Origin: Cunninghamia lanceolata
Lineage: Eukaryota > Streptophyta > Pinopsida > Cupressales > Cupressaceae
Assembly (NCBI GenBank): GCA_027924645.1
Contig: BSBN01000888.1
Span: 17,806,501 to 17,870,500 of the forward strand
Length of the DNA stretch: 64,000 bases
Direction: 5' to 3'
The notes below the pieces were generated by a model that worked only from the letters and a program-made list of their open reading frames with translations, was not told where the DNA came from and did no database searches. Position 1 is the first letter of the stretch. Each line of letters begins with the position of its first letter. A program made the position numbers and the translations under genes. Positions 61,253 through 64,000 of this stretch are shown here, in pieces.

Positions 61253-62491
61253 TGTTAGATTTAGGGCAGACAACTGAGAGGGGGGTGAATCAGTTGTGCC
61301 AAACTTTCTCCAATTTACACACTTAAAACTTCTTGGTGATTAGTAGTATATTAAAAATGAAACATAATGCATTCAAATCACAAGCAGAAACTCAACAACA
61401 CATAATACACCAAGATTTTGACGTGGAAAACCCAGTTAAGGGAAAAACCACAGGGTGATTAACCCAAGAATGTATTATCTATTAGAAGAATAGAAAGAAC
61501 AAATGGCACATGCCAATTAGGGCTCACTACCTGAGCACACTGCTCACAAGAGGCTCACTACCTACAAGAGACACACTGTCTACAAAGAAATAAGTATCAC
61601 ATACATGAACTGGAGAATAGCATCTTCACCATGCTTGAATTAGTTCTATTAAAGCCCAAAAACTTTTTCTCTACCTTTCGCTCTCTTCTTCACTACCACA
61701 CACTCATCTTCCAAAGACCCACTTTGGAATGACTTCACAATCCTTTATTTATACAAGGCATTAACTTAGGAACACTCATCTAAGTCGGCAAACACTTATA
61801 GATCCTCTGGAAGACGTGTAATGCATCTGATCGGCCAGTCTCAGAGAGTACACCAACATCTGGTGGTTATTCATCAAATCTAAACTCTAACTTCAATGCG
61901 GACCACCAACATGTACTAGACATGATCCAAAGATCACCACAGCCTTTCTTGAGCCACCAGGAACATCTGCACTTTATCAGCTTACTGGAATTCTTCTCTC
62001 CTTCAACCAGAGCTTCAAGAACACAGTCTGTCATCACTGTCACAAATGAATAGGCTCTTCTGGACCTTCAAACCACGAGCCAATCTAGTTGACACTTCTC
62101 AAGGACTTCCTCAATACTCTCTCCAATCCGTAGAATGGGATGATGCAATTCCGGAGCTCACTGGACCTATCTGTGACACCCTGTCACCTCTAAACGCCTG
62201 CCAAAACCAGTTCTACTTGAACAGCCATAACGTCTTCATATCTTCATGTAGACCTCTAAAAACTTGACTGGAGCATCTCAAGACTTATATCTACAAACCC
62301 TTTAAACTGCATCCTCTGGTCCTCAACCGATTGTGGACTTTTACCTTCTTGTCATCATTGTTCTTCACTGTTCCTAATTGAGACTAATTTTCTCAATATC
62401 CTCAGCACATAGCTCATCCAATCCTTCTTATTAATGCAACATGAGTATGTTGACATCAATGAAAACACCTATTAGGCCCATACTTGCAACA
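61253..62491 (-). repeat. 5' LTR of the second copia
   Basis: TGTTAGATTT to TACTTGCAACA. One copy of the 31-bp unit is present. It is followed by CCTTT (62492-62496). Confidence 0.93.
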
Positions 62492-62496
62492 CCTTT

Positions 62497-64000
62497 ACCC
62501 AGTCATAGAAAGGGAATGCAAAGTTTTATTGGCAGAATTAATTTTTTGTGAAGATTTATACCTGACATTGCAAATTTATTGAAGCCATTGACCTCTATGT
62601 TAAAGAAAAATGTAGTTTTCAGTTGGACAAAAGAGGGCAAACTCAGCTTTGAGTCCATAAAAGAAGTGTTATTAGCTGCACCAACTCTAGTAAATCCCAA
62701 TTTCTCCAAATATTTTATTTTGTGTGCTTATGGCGGTCTGGTTACTATTTCTGCAATTTTGGTACAACAACGAAGTGAAGGTTTTGAGTAGCCAATCACT
62801 TTCGGTAGTCAAGGACTGGAGGAGTATGAATAGTGATATAGTTTCATTGAAAAGGATATCCTTTCAGTCATAAGAACTCTCAAGAAGTTTAGGCATCTTA
62901 TTTCTAACAATAAGATACATTTGATGGTTGCTCACCCTAGTGTGAGAGTTCCTGTTAGGAAAGGATGTTAATGAGAAAAGGGCTGGTTGGTTTACCAAAG
63001 TCATGGAATATGACATAGATATCAAGATAACCAAGCTCATCAGAGGTAGAGGACTTAGTGAACAACTTTCTACTAGTTCCGAAAATAAAATAGAGAAGGA
63101 AGAAGAGGTGCTTCTGACCATTGAAGATGAACATCAAGATGATACAACAACAGTGGGCATAGGTTGGGTCAATGACATGACTCATTTTCTACAAACTGGT
63201 GAATGTCCAATAGGTTTAGATAGAGCCAAGAGAAGATATTTTAGGCTGTAGTCTATTCCATATGTTTTAATTAATGATATCCTTTTCAGAAAGGATTTTA
63301 ATGGTGTGTTGTTAAGATGCATCAATAATGATCAAATTGACAAAGTGCTGCATGAGTTTCATAATGGAACAACATAGGGTCATTTTGCCCCAGGAGCTAC
63401 TACTTGGAAAATAATGAGAGCTAGCTATTATTGGCCCAACTTATTCAAGGATTCCCATGCATGGGTGAGAAAGTGTGTGAAATGTGCCATTTTTGCAGGC
63501 AAGGAAAGGCTGCAAGCTTTACCTCTATAGCCAGTTCAAGTAGAACAACCCTTCATGAGATGGGGCATTGATTTTATAGGTCCCATTAACCCACCATCAA
63601 GTGTAGGCCAAAGGTGCGTACTTATAGCAACAGACTATTTCACAAGGTGGACTGAAGTAGTGGCTTTCAAGGAATCCAATGAGAGTGTTGTTTTGAACTT
63701 TTATTGTGATTTGGTATCTAGATTTGGAGTACCTGAGTCAATCATCTCAGACAATGCTTTATCCTTCATTAGGTTGAAGATAACTGACTGAGCTGTGAGG
63801 AATGGAATCTATTTGAACACTTTAGCAAATTATTACCCACAGGGTAATGGTTTGGCTAAGTCTACGAATAAAAATCTTATAAGGATTATCAAAAGATCAA
63901 TGGAGGACAACCAGAGAACCTGGCACACCAATTTAAAATTTGCTTTATGGGCAGATAAAATAACTCCCAAGATGTCTATTCAAAACTCCCCATATATGTT
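62497..64000 (+). pseudogene. pol: Forward gypsy RT end, RNase H and integrase (cut by window)
   Basis: Continues directly from 55453. The RT connection (SFIGRINF, LLKPLTSML) leads to RNase H (FSWTKEGKLSFESIK, ISAILVQQR), followed by a DIDIKITKLIRGRGLSEQL segment. That segment is shared with the reverse gypsy pol (DIKPTKLLRGRGLCQL), showing the two are related. Integrase follows: an HHCC region (HEFHN...CVKCAIF), a core with MRWGIDFIGPINPPSS and the second aspartate in IISDNALSF, then NDNQRTWH-like sequence up to the edge. Stops are scattered. The C-terminus and 3' LTR are outside the window. Confidence 0.88.

Larger units (their letters stand above)
55454..62491 (-). mobile_element. Ty1/copia retrotransposon nested in gypsy RT
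   Basis: A 7,038-bp reverse-strand element with LTRs of 1,267 bp (left) and 1,239 bp (right). It has a perfect CCTTT target duplication, an initiator-Met primer site beside the right LTR and a clear polypurine tract beside the left LTR. It contains gag, protease, integrase, RT and RNase H in copia order. Coding regions are better preserved than in the first copia but still contain stops. Confidence 0.95.
43557..64000 (+). mobile_element. Ty3/gypsy element (Tat/Athila-like), nested and cut by window end
   Basis: A forward-strand gypsy element carrying two copia insertions. Visible parts: a 2.9-kb 5' LTR, gag, protease, an RNase H upstream of RT, RT, a second RNase H, and integrase up to the window edge. 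Sequence on each side of both copias joins as one coding order, so these pieces belong to one element. Lack of a chromodomain in the visible part, the CX2CX3HX4C zinc knuckle and the additional RVT_3-type RNase H fit the Tat/Athila side of plant gypsy elements; the exact lineage is inference. Confidence 0.85.

Overview
The window looks like intergenic DNA from a large, repeat-rich plant genome. The reasons are primer-binding sites matching plant initiator-Met tRNA, Ty3/gypsy, Ty1/copia and L1-type elements nested in one another, and a decayed PLS-class pentatricopeptide (PPR) gene. A gymnosperm-sized genome would fit, but that is inference. I see no intact host gene, rRNA or tRNA gene, or CRISPR array.

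Layout, left to right. Bases 1-7072 are AT-rich non-coding DNA with microsatellites, a 24-bp minisatellite, an isolated hairpin and a group of strong palindromes. Bases 7073-12404 are a young, structurally complete LTR element flanked by CCTTA. It encodes only gag and protease, in one open 716-codon frame, so it must depend on enzymes supplied by another element. Bases 13290-23080 hold a reverse-strand PPR pseudogene split twice, by a probable solo LTR (14314-15143) and by a decayed chromovirus (15213-22873, flanked by CATGT). The chromovirus gag and protease are related to those of the 7073 element. Bases 24613-27060 are a large inverted repeat with tandem ~350-bp units in each arm. Bases 28883-35048 are a full-length reverse-strand LINE with a 19-bp target duplication; its ORF2 frame is unbroken except for nine nonsense codons.

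Bases 35373-43556 carry a reverse-strand gypsy pol, then a long spacer rich in hairpins, then an extra unidentified reading frame of about 1,120 codons. At 43557 a second, forward-strand gypsy element begins and runs past the window end. It has a 2.9-kb LTR containing an array of near-identical hairpins, then gag, protease, an RNase H domain placed before the reverse transcriptase, RT, a second RNase H and integrase. Two reverse-strand copia elements (47921-52720 and 55454-62491) sit inside it.

Inferred order of events: the reverse gypsy element is oldest, the forward gypsy element inserted into it, and the two copias inserted into that. LTR comparison by eye (about 20 differences in 1,545 bp, against roughly 9% in the compared part of the chromovirus LTRs) makes the gag-protease element the youngest arrival for which both LTRs are visible.
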